Below, piece after piece: positions 7,904 to 14,959 of a stretch of DNA of 24,326 nt. Each line of letters begins with the position of its first letter. The first letter of the stretch is position 1. Made by a program: the position numbers and the translations under genes. Location of the stretch: positions 1-24,326 of the forward strand of contig JBLNDI010000011.1 of the NCBI GenBank assembly GCA_050261495.1, read 5' to 3'. The DNA comes from JBMNKL01 sp050261495. GTDB lineage: Bacteria > Bacillota > Clostridia > Acetivibrionales > DTU013. The notes beneath the pieces are model-generated. The model worked only from the letters and a program-made list of their open reading frames with translations, was not told where the DNA came from and searched no databases.

Positions 7904-7996
7904 CAGCGGAAAGATTGGGTACGGAGCTTAATCCCCATGGAGCAGTGCTTCTAAAGCTAATATAAAGCTAAGCAAAAGCTAAAGGAAGTTACCGGT
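7904..7996 (+). pseudogene. Relic of a second GH27 gene (3' end only)
   Basis: Positions 7904-7959 match 6853-6908, the 3' end of the intact GH27 gene, with 4 differences in 56 bp. Reading on from 7906 still gives a C-terminus (AERLGTELNPHGAVLLKLI then a stop at 7963-7965). Three of the four base differences are silent (CTG/TTG and TTG/CTT leucines) and the fourth is Arg/Lys. After a 22-bp insertion made of AAAGCTA-like units, GCTAAAGGAAGTTACCGGT (7978-7996) again matches 6905-6923. Silent divergence implies that both copies were once translated, so this is probably a decayed tandem paralogue rather than a target-site duplication. Confidence 0.75.
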
Positions 7997-8256
7997 AACT
8001 ACCGGTTTAAAACCAGGCCGCCAATTGCTGACGCGCCTAGCGGCTGTTGAACATATAGCCGACACCTTTCTTTTGCCAAAGCCTCCGCATCCTTCCTGCA
8101 GCCGGTAAACAGCAGTCACAATCCGGAATTTCGGCCGCTGTCTATTATCATTTAGATTTCTGCTATAATGCCGGTATACGTCAAATATTATAACATGTTC
8201 AGTTATTATACTGCAAACTGAGTTTTGAAGCATCCCGAATCGATAATCTATACAAC
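7997..8256. other. Gene-free stretch upstream of the GH43 promoter
   Basis: This is part of the 380-bp gap between the GH27 relic and the GH43 gene. It contains a doubled ACCGGT at its left edge (TTACCGGTAACTACCGGT, 7989-8006). I see no convincing gene on either strand; the minus-strand frame 7979-8233 lacks a ribosome site and recognisable content. Confidence 0.4.
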
Positions 8257-8292
8257 TTGATAATTGTTATATCAATACCGAACATCTATAAT
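8257..8292 (+). promoter_or_regulatory. GH43 promoter with overlapping inverted-repeat operator
   Basis: TTGTTA at 8264-8269 and a perfect TATAAT at 8287-8292 are separated by 17 bp, facing the GH43 gene 56 bp downstream. A perfect inverted repeat TTGATA-N7-TATCAA covers 8257-8275 and so overlaps the -35 box. That is the usual place for a repressor site in an inducible glycosidase gene. The regulator is unknown and no adjacent regulator gene is obvious. Confidence 0.55.
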
Positions 8293-8347
8293 ATTTATTA
8301 TGAAAACCTAATTAAGATAGTATTGATGCAGAAGGATGGTATAGCAA

Positions 8348-9850
8348 ATGAGAATACAGAACCCTATTATTTGGGCAGACTTGCCGGATCCTGACGTTTT
8401 GCGAGTCGGTGATACATACTATTTGGTATCGACAACCATGTTTATGATGCCTGGAGGTCCGATTCTCAAATCCAAGGATTTAGCTCACTGGGAAATCGTT
8501 TCATATATTTTTGACCGGATTGAAGAGAATGACATATACCAGTTGAAAAATGGGAGACATGCATATGGCAAGGGACAGTGGGCCACTAGTCTGAAATGGT
8601 ACCGTGGCAGATTTTATGCGTGTTTTACCTGCCACGATATGAAAAGGACCTATATTTATCACACGGACGACATAGAAAAAAGCAATTGGGACAGATATGT
8701 AATTGAGGATGTCTACCACGATTCATCATTCCTGTTTGATGACGACAAGCCCTATCTTATTTACGGCAATGGAAATATCAGGATAGTTGAGTTGAACGAG
8801 GATTTGTCCGGTGTGAAGGAAGGCGGCATTAAGCGGCTTCTGTTCAGCACGCCCTCTGAGAATATGCTTCTGCGTTGTGAAGGATGCAGGGCATATAAAC
8901 TGAACGGCTATTATTACCTGCTTTTCATTGATTGGCCGGGTAACAACGGAAAGCGTCGCGTTGTGTGTTACCGGTCCAGGGAACTTCTGGGAGAGTATGA
9001 ATGGAAGGTTCTGTTGGACGACGATATGGGATACCGCAACAGGGGGGTCGCACAAGGCGCATTGATCGATACCCCGGACGGGGACTGGTATGCAATCTTA
9101 TTCCAGGATCATGGCGCGGTTGGCAGGATCCCGTATCTGCTCCCTGTGAAATGGGAAAATGATTGGCCCATTATCGGCCAAAACGGAAAGGTACCGGAAT
9201 ATTTTGAAATACCGTTTGAAAAGTATGAAGCAAAACCCCTGATCACCAGTGATTCCTTCCATCACAACGAGGATGTGCTGGATCTCCGGTGGGAATGGAA
9301 TCACAATCCTGAGAAGAGATGCTGGTCCTTTACCGAACGGCCGGGCTTTCTGAGGCTGCGGACTTCAAGCCTCGCCACGGATATTCTGTCGGCAAGGAAT
9401 ACGTTGACCCAACGAACCAGCGGTCCCTGGTGCGCCTTTTCTGTGGAACTTGAAACGGATGGCATGAAACCCGGTGATTATGCCGGCCTGGTAGCTTTGC
9501 AAGGCCATTATGGCACAGTAGGCATCAAACTGGACAGGAACGGGGAAAAGAAAATCCTCGTATGCAAGAATGGCGGTAATGGAAAACAAGTGGAGGATGA
9601 GGCCGTCTGTTTTTCCGGAAAGCGGATTTTTTTGAAAATTGCTTTCGATTTTGAAGATGAATCTGATATTGCTTCCTTCTATTTTTCGGAGGATGGAACC
9701 AAGTGGAGTAAAATCGGCAGTGATCTGCAAATGAAGTATACGTTGGATTTGTTCATCGGGTACCGGATCGGAGTATTCTATTATTCCGAAATCAATGCCG
9801 GGGGTAATGCAGATTTCCGCAATTTCATTTACGATACGGGTAAAGCATGA
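8348..9850 (+). CDS. Glycoside hydrolase family 43 (beta-xylosidase / alpha-L-arabinofuranosidase type)
   Basis: The 500-residue protein has an N-terminal five-bladed propeller of the GH43 type. The catalytic triad candidates are D14 in the DLPDPDVLRVGDTYYL opening (general base), D125 in YHDSSFLFDDDKPYLIYG (pKa modulator) and E178 in RCEGCRAYKLNGYYYLL (general acid). From about residue 295 there is a second beta-rich domain resembling the concanavalin-like C-terminal domain common in GH43 xylosidases. There is no signal peptide, so it probably acts inside the cell on arabinoxylan-derived oligosaccharides; xylosidase and arabinofuranosidase activity cannot be separated by eye. It starts at ATG 8348 after GAAGGATGG, has its own promoter with an inverted repeat over the -35, and ends in a hairpin terminator. 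Confidence 0.88.
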   Translation: MRIQNPIIWADLPDPDVLRVGDTYYLVSTTMFMMPGGPILKSKDLAHWEIVSYIFDRIEENDIYQLKNGRHAYGKGQWATSLKWYRGRFYACFTCHDMKRTYIYHTDDIEKSNWDRYVIEDVYHDSSFLFDDDKPYLIYGNGNIRIVELNEDLSGVKEGGIKRLLFSTPSENMLLRCEGCRAYKLNGYYYLLFIDWPGNNGKRRVVCYRSRELLGEYEWKVLLDDDMGYRNRGVAQGALIDTPDGDWYAILFQDHGAVGRIPYLLPVKWENDWPIIGQNGKVPEYFEIPFEKYEAKPLITSDSFHHNEDVLDLRWEWNHNPEKRCWSFTERPGFLRLRTSSLATDILSARNTLTQRTSGPWCAFSVELETDGMKPGDYAGLVALQGHYGTVGIKLDRNGEKKILVCKNGGNGKQVEDEAVCFSGKRIFLKIAFDFEDESDIASFYFSEDGTKWSKIGSDLQMKYTLDLFIGYRIGVFYYSEINAGGNADFRNFIYDTGKA

Positions 9851-9856
9851 TTCCGT

Positions 9857-9881
9857 GACTGGTTGCGTTCCAGTTTTTTTT
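9857..9881 (+). terminator. Rho-independent terminator after GH43
   Basis: ACTGG at 9858-9862 pairs with CCAGT at 9870-9874 around a 7-nt loop, followed directly by a run of eight Ts. It lies 8 bp after the GH43 stop and just before the MerR-type promoter. Confidence 0.7.
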
Positions 9882-9891
9882 ATTTTACATA

Positions 9892-9922
9892 TTGACTCTC
9901 ACGTTACGTTATACTTTATAGT
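9892..9922 (+). promoter_or_regulatory. MerR-type promoter with 19-bp spacer
   Basis: TTGACT (9892-9897) and TATAGT (9917-9922) are separated by exactly 19 bp. The overlong spacer is the hallmark of promoters that MerR-family activators untwist. The spacer begins CTCACGTTACGT, like the target half-sites of TipA/Mta-type regulators. The next gene is such a regulator, so autoregulation is expected. Confidence 0.8.
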
Positions 9923-9946
9923 AGATAACGAAAGGGGGGAGTGAAT

Positions 9947-10684
9947 ATGAAAGTAAAGGAAGTCGCCGATTTGGTGGGTATTAGTGTGCGCACACTGCAT
10001 TATTATGATGAAATAGGGTTATTGGTACCGGAGGAAACCACTGAATCGGGTTACAGAGTATACTCCGATAAGAATCTCGAGACTCTGCAGCAAATATTAT
10101 TCTTTAAGGAACTGGGCTTTCCCTTAAGCAAAATAAAAGCAATTATCAACAGCCCTTCGTTTGACCGGCAAAAGGCGCTTGAGGCGCAGCATGCCATGCT
10201 CCTTGAAAGAAGGAGCCGGCTGGACAAGATGATCAGGACAATTGAAAAAACAATTAAACATTCGAAAGGAGAGATTATGATGACAAAAAAAGAAAAATTC
10301 GAAGGATTTGATTTCAGCCACAATCCGTATGAGAAAGAGGCCAGGAAGCTGTGGGGCGACTCGGCTGTGGACGAAGCCAATGCAAAAATTGCGAAAATGT
10401 CCAATTCCGGGAAGAAAGAATTTACTGAAAAACTCAGCGCAATATTTAAGAACCTGGCTGCGGTCCGCCACCTGCCGCCTGATTCAAAAGAAGCCCAGGC
10501 GGCAATTAAAGAGTGGTATGTGGCTTTGAACGAAATGGGCAATTATTCCCTTGAGACATTCAAAGTTTTGGGCCGGATGTACGTGGATGACGTCCGCTTC
10601 ACCGAAAATATTGATAAATTTGGCGAAGGCCTGGCAAAATTCATGCGCGACGCCATGGCTGTGTATGCAGATGCAAATAAATAA
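9947..10684 (+). CDS. MerR-family regulator with TipAS drug-sensing domain
   Basis: The 245-residue protein has an N-terminal MerR winged helix (VKEVADLVGISVRTLHYYDE; GYRVYSDKNLETLQQI), a dimerising coiled coil to about residue 105, and a C-terminal TipAS domain (about 115-240: FEGFDFSHNPYEKEARKLWG onward). In TipAL and Mta this all-helical domain binds peptide antibiotics or other lipophilic drugs and switches on target promoters. The start is ATG 9947 with GGGGGGAG ahead; a GTG at 9941 lies too close to that site. The gene sits directly behind a 19-bp-spacer promoter it probably controls. An internal ribosome site would also yield the TipAS domain alone. No efflux gene is adjacent, although the small membrane protein downstream could be co-regulated. 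Confidence 0.88.
   Translation: MKVKEVADLVGISVRTLHYYDEIGLLVPEETTESGYRVYSDKNLETLQQILFFKELGFPLSKIKAIINSPSFDRQKALEAQHAMLLERRSRLDKMIRTIEKTIKHSKGEIMMTKKEKFEGFDFSHNPYEKEARKLWGDSAVDEANAKIAKMSNSGKKEFTEKLSAIFKNLAAVRHLPPDSKEAQAAIKEWYVALNEMGNYSLETFKVLGRMYVDDVRFTENIDKFGEGLAKFMRDAMAVYADANK
10264..10282 (+). promoter_or_regulatory. Internal ribosome binding site for a TipAS-only product
   Basis: Inside the MerR/TipAS gene, GAAAGGAGAG (10264-10273) precedes two in-frame ATGs at 10277 and 10280 by about 3 and 6 nt. Initiation there gives a protein beginning MTKKEKFEGF, exactly the TipAS domain. Streptomyces tipA makes such a short form from an internal start; this site suggests the same here. Confidence 0.6.
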
Positions 10685-11028
10685 TGAAAAATAAGGACTA
10701 GAGTTGATAGTTATAATATGTTATTATAGGAATATATTAAACCTAAAAAATAATAAATAAATAGAATAACATTTTTTGTACTTTTAAAAAGCATATTTAA
10801 CCTATCCGCTCGATTGGCCAGCTTATAAAATATTTATAGCGGGCAGGAAAAACGGTTGTTGGATGAAAAGGAGAATTAATCGATTCTTCATTGAAGGCAG
10901 GAGCAATACATTCAGATATAGAGGGCGCTACCCACTGTTTACCGTTACCGGGGGCAATTTTCCTGCACCCTGGGCGGTAAAAAATTTTAACCTTTAATTT
11001 AAGTTTATAAAAATTAGGAGGTCGTAAA
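10685..11028 (+). other. AT-rich gap with hairpin ahead of the small membrane protein gene
   Basis: This gene-free stretch starts very AT-rich (including the inverted repeat TATAAT-ATGTT-ATTATA near 10708). It then holds TTACCG at 10939-10944 (and again at 10945-10950), pairing with CGGTAA at 10975-10980, followed by an A/T run. The hairpin lies about 50 bp before the next gene, as a leader structure or a terminator. A 44-codon frame at 10863-10997 has no ribosome binding site and is not called. Confidence 0.35.
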
Positions 11029-11367
11029 ATGTCAGAACAATTGCAAGAACAAACCGGTGCTTTTGAACAGACAGACATTGATAACAACAAGACAATGGCA
11101 GGCCTTGCCTACCTGATTTTCTTCCTGCCGCTCCTGGCTTGTCCCCAGTCCAAATACGCGAAGTTCCATGCCAACCAGGCGTTGTTGCTGTTCATTATCG
11201 CAGTTGCAGGCAATATCATCTTAACAATCATCCCGATTATTGGGTGGATATTGTTGCCTATTTTTAACATAGCCGTCTTCATTTTTGCTATTTTAGGCCT
11301 GGTCAACGGATTTAGCGGCAAGGCCAAACGGCTGCCGGTCTTTGGCAAATTTGACATTTTGAAATAG
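11029..11367 (+). CDS. Small membrane protein, DUF4870/Tic20-like
   Basis: The 112-residue protein has a polar 25-residue N-terminus and then three hydrophobic segments (about 28-40, 48-70 and 72-95) ending in a short basic tail. The pattern MAGLAYLIFFLPLL, then KYAKFHANQALLLF, then GLVNGFSGKAKRLPVFGKF is typical of DUF4870-like proteins, in which the KFHANQ segment precedes the central membrane pair. Function is unknown. AGGAGG lies about 7 nt before the ATG. It follows the MerR/TipAS gene on the same strand, and a large gap makes co-transcription uncertain. The gene ends convergent with the TRAP locus. Confidence 0.75.
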   Translation: MSEQLQEQTGAFEQTDIDNNKTMAGLAYLIFFLPLLACPQSKYAKFHANQALLLFIIAVAGNIILTIIPIIGWILLPIFNIAVFIFAILGLVNGFSGKAKRLPVFGKFDILK

Positions 11368-11642
11368 CTTTCAAAATTCCATTGGGCTTTACATACCTTG
11401 GGAAGGCGCCCTTGGGTATCTGAACAAAATTATCATATTAAACCGGCCGGCTTGTCCGACCGTTCCGCCTGTTGTTTAAAAAAACGGCGTATATTTTCTC
11501 CTGTATTCTTATCCGGGCTCCTGCACTTTCCGTCTTGTATGCCCATTTTCTTTATAATTCCCAATTTCGCTTTCTCAATCCGATAAACCCGGATTCGGTC
11601 TTATCTTAAGTTAATTACGCAATTCCTTTCACCCTATCAGGT

Positions 11643-12950
11643 CTACAATAACAGCCCCGGCAAAAAGGTCGCGATCGAGGGGAACGCGAGCAGAATGCCA
11701 ACGCATATGAACAGGGCCAGGAGAAAAGGCCACACGCCTTTAAAGATTGTTTCGGTGGGGATATCCCTGGCAACTCCCTTTACTACAAAAACGTTCATGC
11801 CTACCGGGGGCGTGATGACTCCCATGGCAACCACGAGGACAATTATTACGCCGAACCACACTGGGTCGTATCCCAGGACATCCACCACGACCGGATAAAA
11901 GATCGGGGTAGTCAGCAGTACAAGGGCAAGCGCGTCGATAACGCATCCGAGAAGAAGGTATATCAGGAGGATTACAATCATTACGGCAAAGCCCGGCAGG
12001 GCAAGGTTGGACGCCCATTCCGCGAGCGCGAACGGAAGCCTGCTGATGGCTATAAAGCGCCCGAATACAACGGCTCCCGCAACCATAAGCATAATCATGG
12101 CCGTTGTGCGGGAGGTATCCTTGAGTGATTTCTTAAAGCCTTCCCAGCTGAGAAGCCTCCTGGCAACGGTGATAAGCAATATGCTGCCTGCCCCGACCGC
12201 TCCCGCTTCAGTAGGTGTGAACCAGCCCAGGAAAAGGCCTCCCAGGGAAATGAGGAAAGTAACGACAACTTCAAAAATGCCGCCCTTCAGGCACGCAATT
12301 TTTTCTCTCAGGCTGAACCGCGGACCGGCCGGGCCCAGCGAAGGTTTTATTCTTACGACGATATATATGGCGGCCATGTAAAGAACGGTGAGAAGGATGC
12401 CCGGGATTATGCCGGAAATGAAAAGCCTGCCGATCGATTCCCCGGATGAGATGCCGTAGACTATAAATATCACGCTGGGCGGTATCAGCACCCCGATTGC
12501 ACCGCCCGCCGCCACGCTGGCACAGGAGAGGGAATCGTCGTATTTATACTTTTTCATTTCGGGCAGCGCTATCGCTCCTATTGTTGCGGCAGTGGCAGTA
12601 TTCGAACCGCAGATTGCGCCGAAAATCGCGCATGCGGCCTGCGTCGCCATGGCAAGCCCGCCGCGCCTGTGCCCGACCATCCTGTAAGCAAAGTTGTATA
12701 GGCTCGAGCCTACTCCGGAATAATATGCGATGAAACCCATCCAAATAAACATTGGGATAACGCTTAACGAATATGACGAAAAGGTGCTGTATATTTCGGT
12801 AGCAACCATTGTTAAAGCGGAAGACGGCGATGCCATCAGGCTGAATCCTGCAAAACCTATTATCAGCATGGAGTATGAAATAGGAATTCGCAGCGCCATT
12901 AGCACAAAAAACAGCAATACGCCGATCAGGCCGATGAGTTCGGGGCTCAT
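11643..12950 (-). CDS. dctM: TRAP transporter large permease subunit DctM
   Basis: The 435-residue, highly hydrophobic protein has the DctM layout of about a dozen membrane helices, with diagnostic stretches such as GSNTATAATIGAIALPEM and GWFTPTEAGAVGAG. DctM is the ion-coupled elevator-type transport channel of tripartite ATP-independent periplasmic transporters and uses the sodium or proton gradient to import organic acids or sugar acids delivered by DctP. Its ATG at 12950 overlaps the dctQ stop as ATGA, so the two are translationally coupled. It is the last gene of the minus-strand locus. The 275 bp beyond it, up to the convergent membrane-protein gene, contain weak hairpins but no clear terminator. 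Confidence 0.93.
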   Translation of the reverse strand: MSPELIGLIGVLLFFVLMALRIPISYSMLIIGFAGFSLMASPSSALTMVATEIYSTFSSYSLSVIPMFIWMGFIAYYSGVGSSLYNFAYRMVGHRRGGLAMATQAACAIFGAICGSNTATAATIGAIALPEMKKYKYDDSLSCASVAAGGAIGVLIPPSVIFIVYGISSGESIGRLFISGIIPGILLTVLYMAAIYIVVRIKPSLGPAGPRFSLREKIACLKGGIFEVVVTFLISLGGLFLGWFTPTEAGAVGAGSILLITVARRLLSWEGFKKSLKDTSRTTAMIMLMVAGAVVFGRFIAISRLPFALAEWASNLALPGFAVMIVILLIYLLLGCVIDALALVLLTTPIFYPVVVDVLGYDPVWFGVIIVLVVAMGVITPPVGMNVFVVKGVARDIPTETIFKGVWPFLLALFICVGILLAFPSIATFLPGLLL

Positions 12951-13435
12951 TTGCTTATCACCCCTTTAACCGATTGCAATGTCTTGTTAAGTATTGCAAG
13001 TGACAGAACGGCAAAACTTAAAGCCGTAATATATATGAAAATGTAATGAGGAGTTTGCGTCGTCGGGGAAACCTCGCCGCTTGCGGCCATTTGTCCTGCA
13101 TTTTTGAATAACTGTACTGTAAACAACACCATGAAGAAAAGCGCAATGATGTTTGTGACCGATGCGATAATGTTTTGCGTCCGCTTATTCAGCTTTTCCA
13201 CGAGAAAATCAATTGCTATATGGCCGTCGCCCAGCGCGCAGTACGCAAGACCGCACCCTACAATGAGAGCGGTCAGAAATCCCGTATACTCGTACGTCCC
13301 AAGTATCGGGCTCTTGAACGCTTCTCTCAGTATGATGTTCACCACTACAAGGGCCATTGCGAATACTATGCACCATCCCGAAATCATATCAAGAATCCGG
13401 GCGGCTTTATTAACAATGCTGCCGAACTTGTTCAT
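12947..13435 (-). CDS. dctQ: TRAP transporter small permease subunit DctQ
   Basis: The 162-residue protein has four hydrophobic segments (about 17-38, 48-68, 88-108 and 130-150), matching the four-helix DctQ subunit that scaffolds DctM. The segment CALGDGHIAIDFLVEKL after helix 2 is typical of the family. The frame is open to 13465, but GGAGG six nt upstream selects ATG 13435. It follows dctP2 after a 120-bp gap filled by a repeat cluster, and its stop overlaps the dctM start by 4 bp. Confidence 0.9.
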   Translation of the reverse strand: MNKFGSIVNKAARILDMISGWCIVFAMALVVVNIILREAFKSPILGTYEYTGFLTALIVGCGLAYCALGDGHIAIDFLVEKLNKRTQNIIASVTNIIALFFMVLFTVQLFKNAGQMAASGEVSPTTQTPHYIFIYITALSFAVLSLAILNKTLQSVKGVISK

Positions 13436-13474
13436 AACGTTCCTCCAATTCTTAGTTTCCCCCAATTATAAAAC

Positions 13475-13553
13475 GCGGTTTGCATCGCTGCCGCAGCATG
13501 CGGTTTACATCGCCGCTGCGGCTTATATCGCTGCATGCGGTTTATATCGCTGC
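13475..13553 (-). repeat. Four 17-nt repeats between dctP2 and dctQ
   Basis: On the plus strand the unit GCGGTTTAYATCGCTGC occurs at 13475-13491, 13500-13516, 13518-13534 and 13537-13553 with one to three changes per copy. It fills the intercistronic space from 2 nt after the dctP2 stop to about 40 nt before dctQ. The CCGC and GCGG ends of neighbouring copies can pair, so the transcript would form short hairpins. Such structures between a binding protein and its permease can lower downstream expression or protect the upstream message. Confidence 0.75.
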
Positions 13554-13555
13554 AA

Positions 13556-14614
13556 TTAATATTGGTTGTTATATTTTTCGGCGAGTTCTTTTACAACCGC
13601 CAAAACGTCCTCTTCGATTCCCATTTCCTTCATTTTTGCCGTGAAAGCGTCCTGGATGGGCTTGACTTTTTCTATCCAAAGGGCCGTTTCCTCATCGGTC
13701 AGTTCGATTACTTCCATGCCGTGTTCGTTAACGGCATAGTCCAGGGCAGCTTCATTCTGCTTGTCCCAGAGCCCGATGGCGGTTTCTTCAAAGAATTCTT
13801 CCGTCGTTTCAAGTATGATATCCTGCAGTTCCTTGGGCAAAGAATTCCATCTATCCAGGTTCATTGTAACGAAGAACAGGGTGTTGTATAAAAAGGGCGT
13901 TTTTGTGATGTACCTGGTAACCTCGGCATGTTTCCAGCCCTTCAACACCTCGATCGGGGCAAGGTTGCCCTTGACGATCCCCTTTGACAGCGCTTCGTAA
14001 GCATCGGACTGGGGCATTCCCACCGGGATGCCGCCAAGGTGCTCTATGGTGGTTGCGCTGAGACCCGTAGCGCGTATTTCCATGCCTTTCAGGTCATTGA
14101 GGTTCCTGACGGGCGTTTTTGTAAACAGATCGCCAGAACCGGTGGTGAGAACCATCAGCAGTTTTGTGTCCTTGACCTCGTCGGGATCAAGTTTCTTTAT
14201 GCCTTCCCATGCGGTCATGCTTGCAGCTTTTGAATTTTTATAAATAATTCCGGGAAGTTCAAAAGCTTCGATGACCGGGAAGCGTCCTCTTGTATAAGCA
14301 AAACATGAAAGGCCGATATCGGCGACGCCTTTTACAACGCCGTTATATATATCCGCTGCCTTGAGCAGGGTTTCCTGGGGATATGTTTCTATAATAACCC
14401 TGCCGTTTGTGGCGGCTTTGATTTTTTCGGCCCAGCCTTTCGACAGCTCGGTTTCCGCCAGGTGCGTGGGCGGGAAGAAGTGCGCAAGCTTTAGTCTTAT
14501 AATGCTGCCGCTTTCAGCCCTGGATTCCTGCAGGCAGGAAGTCGTGCTCAGCAATGTTGCCAGCAACAGCAACAGGATAACAATTTTTTTGCAGTTAAAA
14601 CGTGAAAAAACCAT
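13556..14614 (-). CDS. dctP: TRAP transporter solute-binding lipoprotein DctP (second copy)
   Basis: The 352-residue protein begins with a lysine-bearing N-terminus, a hydrophobic segment (IVILLLLLATLL) and STTSC, giving Cys27 as the likely lipidation site. The mature part is a DctP-family periplasmic binding protein of the kind tethered outside the membrane in Gram-positives. It keeps the conserved substrate-carboxylate arginine at R181 (LKGMEIRATG). The open frame reaches 14755, but AGAGGGGG 8 nt upstream selects ATG 14614 (an ATG at 14620 is too close). It is followed by dctQM and preceded by its own promoter and a 230-nt structured leader, so it can be expressed separately from the first copy. 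Likely ligands are organic or sugar acids; the exact one is unknown. Confidence 0.9.
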   Translation of the reverse strand: MVFSRFNCKKIVILLLLLATLLSTTSCLQESRAESGSIIRLKLAHFFPPTHLAETELSKGWAEKIKAATNGRVIIETYPQETLLKAADIYNGVVKGVADIGLSCFAYTRGRFPVIEAFELPGIIYKNSKAASMTAWEGIKKLDPDEVKDTKLLMVLTTGSGDLFTKTPVRNLNDLKGMEIRATGLSATTIEHLGGIPVGMPQSDAYEALSKGIVKGNLAPIEVLKGWKHAEVTRYITKTPFLYNTLFFVTMNLDRWNSLPKELQDIILETTEEFFEETAIGLWDKQNEAALDYAVNEHGMEVIELTDEETALWIEKVKPIQDAFTAKMKEMGIEEDVLAVVKELAEKYNNQY

Positions 14615-14845
14615 AACCATTTCCCCCTCTAAAATTCGTTCCGGCAGAATAATGATTTTAGACGGGTGATAGAATAAATCTTGGTGATGAACCGCTTCGG
14701 GAAGAACAGAATTTATTCTACCGTCCTGCCATTCTGCTTTTCCATTACATGCCAACTGCCGGCATTTGCATTTTTCAATGTGCCGGCGTCCATTCTACAA
14801 AGCCCTTTTTCAAAAGCTTTTCACTACGGGTATTACGCTTTCCTC
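14615..14845 (-). promoter_or_regulatory. Long structured 5' leader of dctP2, candidate cis-regulatory RNA
   Basis: The transcript from the promoter just upstream would carry about 225 nt before dctP2. Two strong inverted repeats fill it. The first is GCCGGCA (14758-14764) with TGCCGGC (14781-14787), which encloses a second stem CAUU/AAUG. The second is a long multi-step hairpin from 14644 to 14737, pairing GCAGAAT (14644-14650) with ATTCTGC (14731-14737), GACGG (14661-14665) with CCGTC (14721-14725), and TAGAATAAAT (14670-14679) with ATTTATTCTA (14711-14720). A competing local pairing AGAAU/AUUCU exists inside one arm. The hairpin base is 14 nt from the ribosome site. I match it to no riboswitch or T-box class. 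Confidence 0.6.
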
Positions 14846-14874
14846 ATTATAGCACTGTATATCAGCCGTGTCAA
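14846..14874 (-). promoter_or_regulatory. Consensus sigma-A promoter for dctP2-dctQ-dctM
   Basis: On the minus strand TTGACA (14869-14874) and TATAAT (14846-14851) are both perfect and are separated by 17 bp. It lies between the two dctP genes, giving dctP2QM a promoter of its own. Confidence 0.85.
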
Positions 14875-14959
14875 TGTTCCTGTCCCGGTTCCTTTTGAAG
14901 CGCAGCGCTGCAGCTTTTTTGCAGGGAAAAAGCCCGAAACATGACAGCCTCGGCCATCA

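Noticed and set aside
7979..8233. 84-codon minus-strand frame upstream of GH43
   Set aside because: It lacks a ribosome site and reads through the GH27 relic in antisense; composition is not protein-like.
10863..10997. 44-codon plus-strand frame before the small membrane protein gene
   Set aside because: No ribosome binding site, no recognisable content, and it overlaps a hairpin; more likely leader DNA.
11393..11419. ATACC/GGTAT hairpin in the convergent gap after the small membrane protein and dctM
   Set aside because: Short stem without a T-run on either strand; not strong enough to call a terminator.
13104..13559. Long plus-strand frames across the TRAP genes
   Set aside because: They are antisense shadows of clear DctQ and DctP coding sequence with no ribosome sites or domains.
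14875..14959. Possible terminator between dctP1 and the internal promoter (GCC...GGGC then Ts on the minus strand)
   Set aside because: The stem needs a bulge and is short; read-through into dctP2 cannot be excluded either way.
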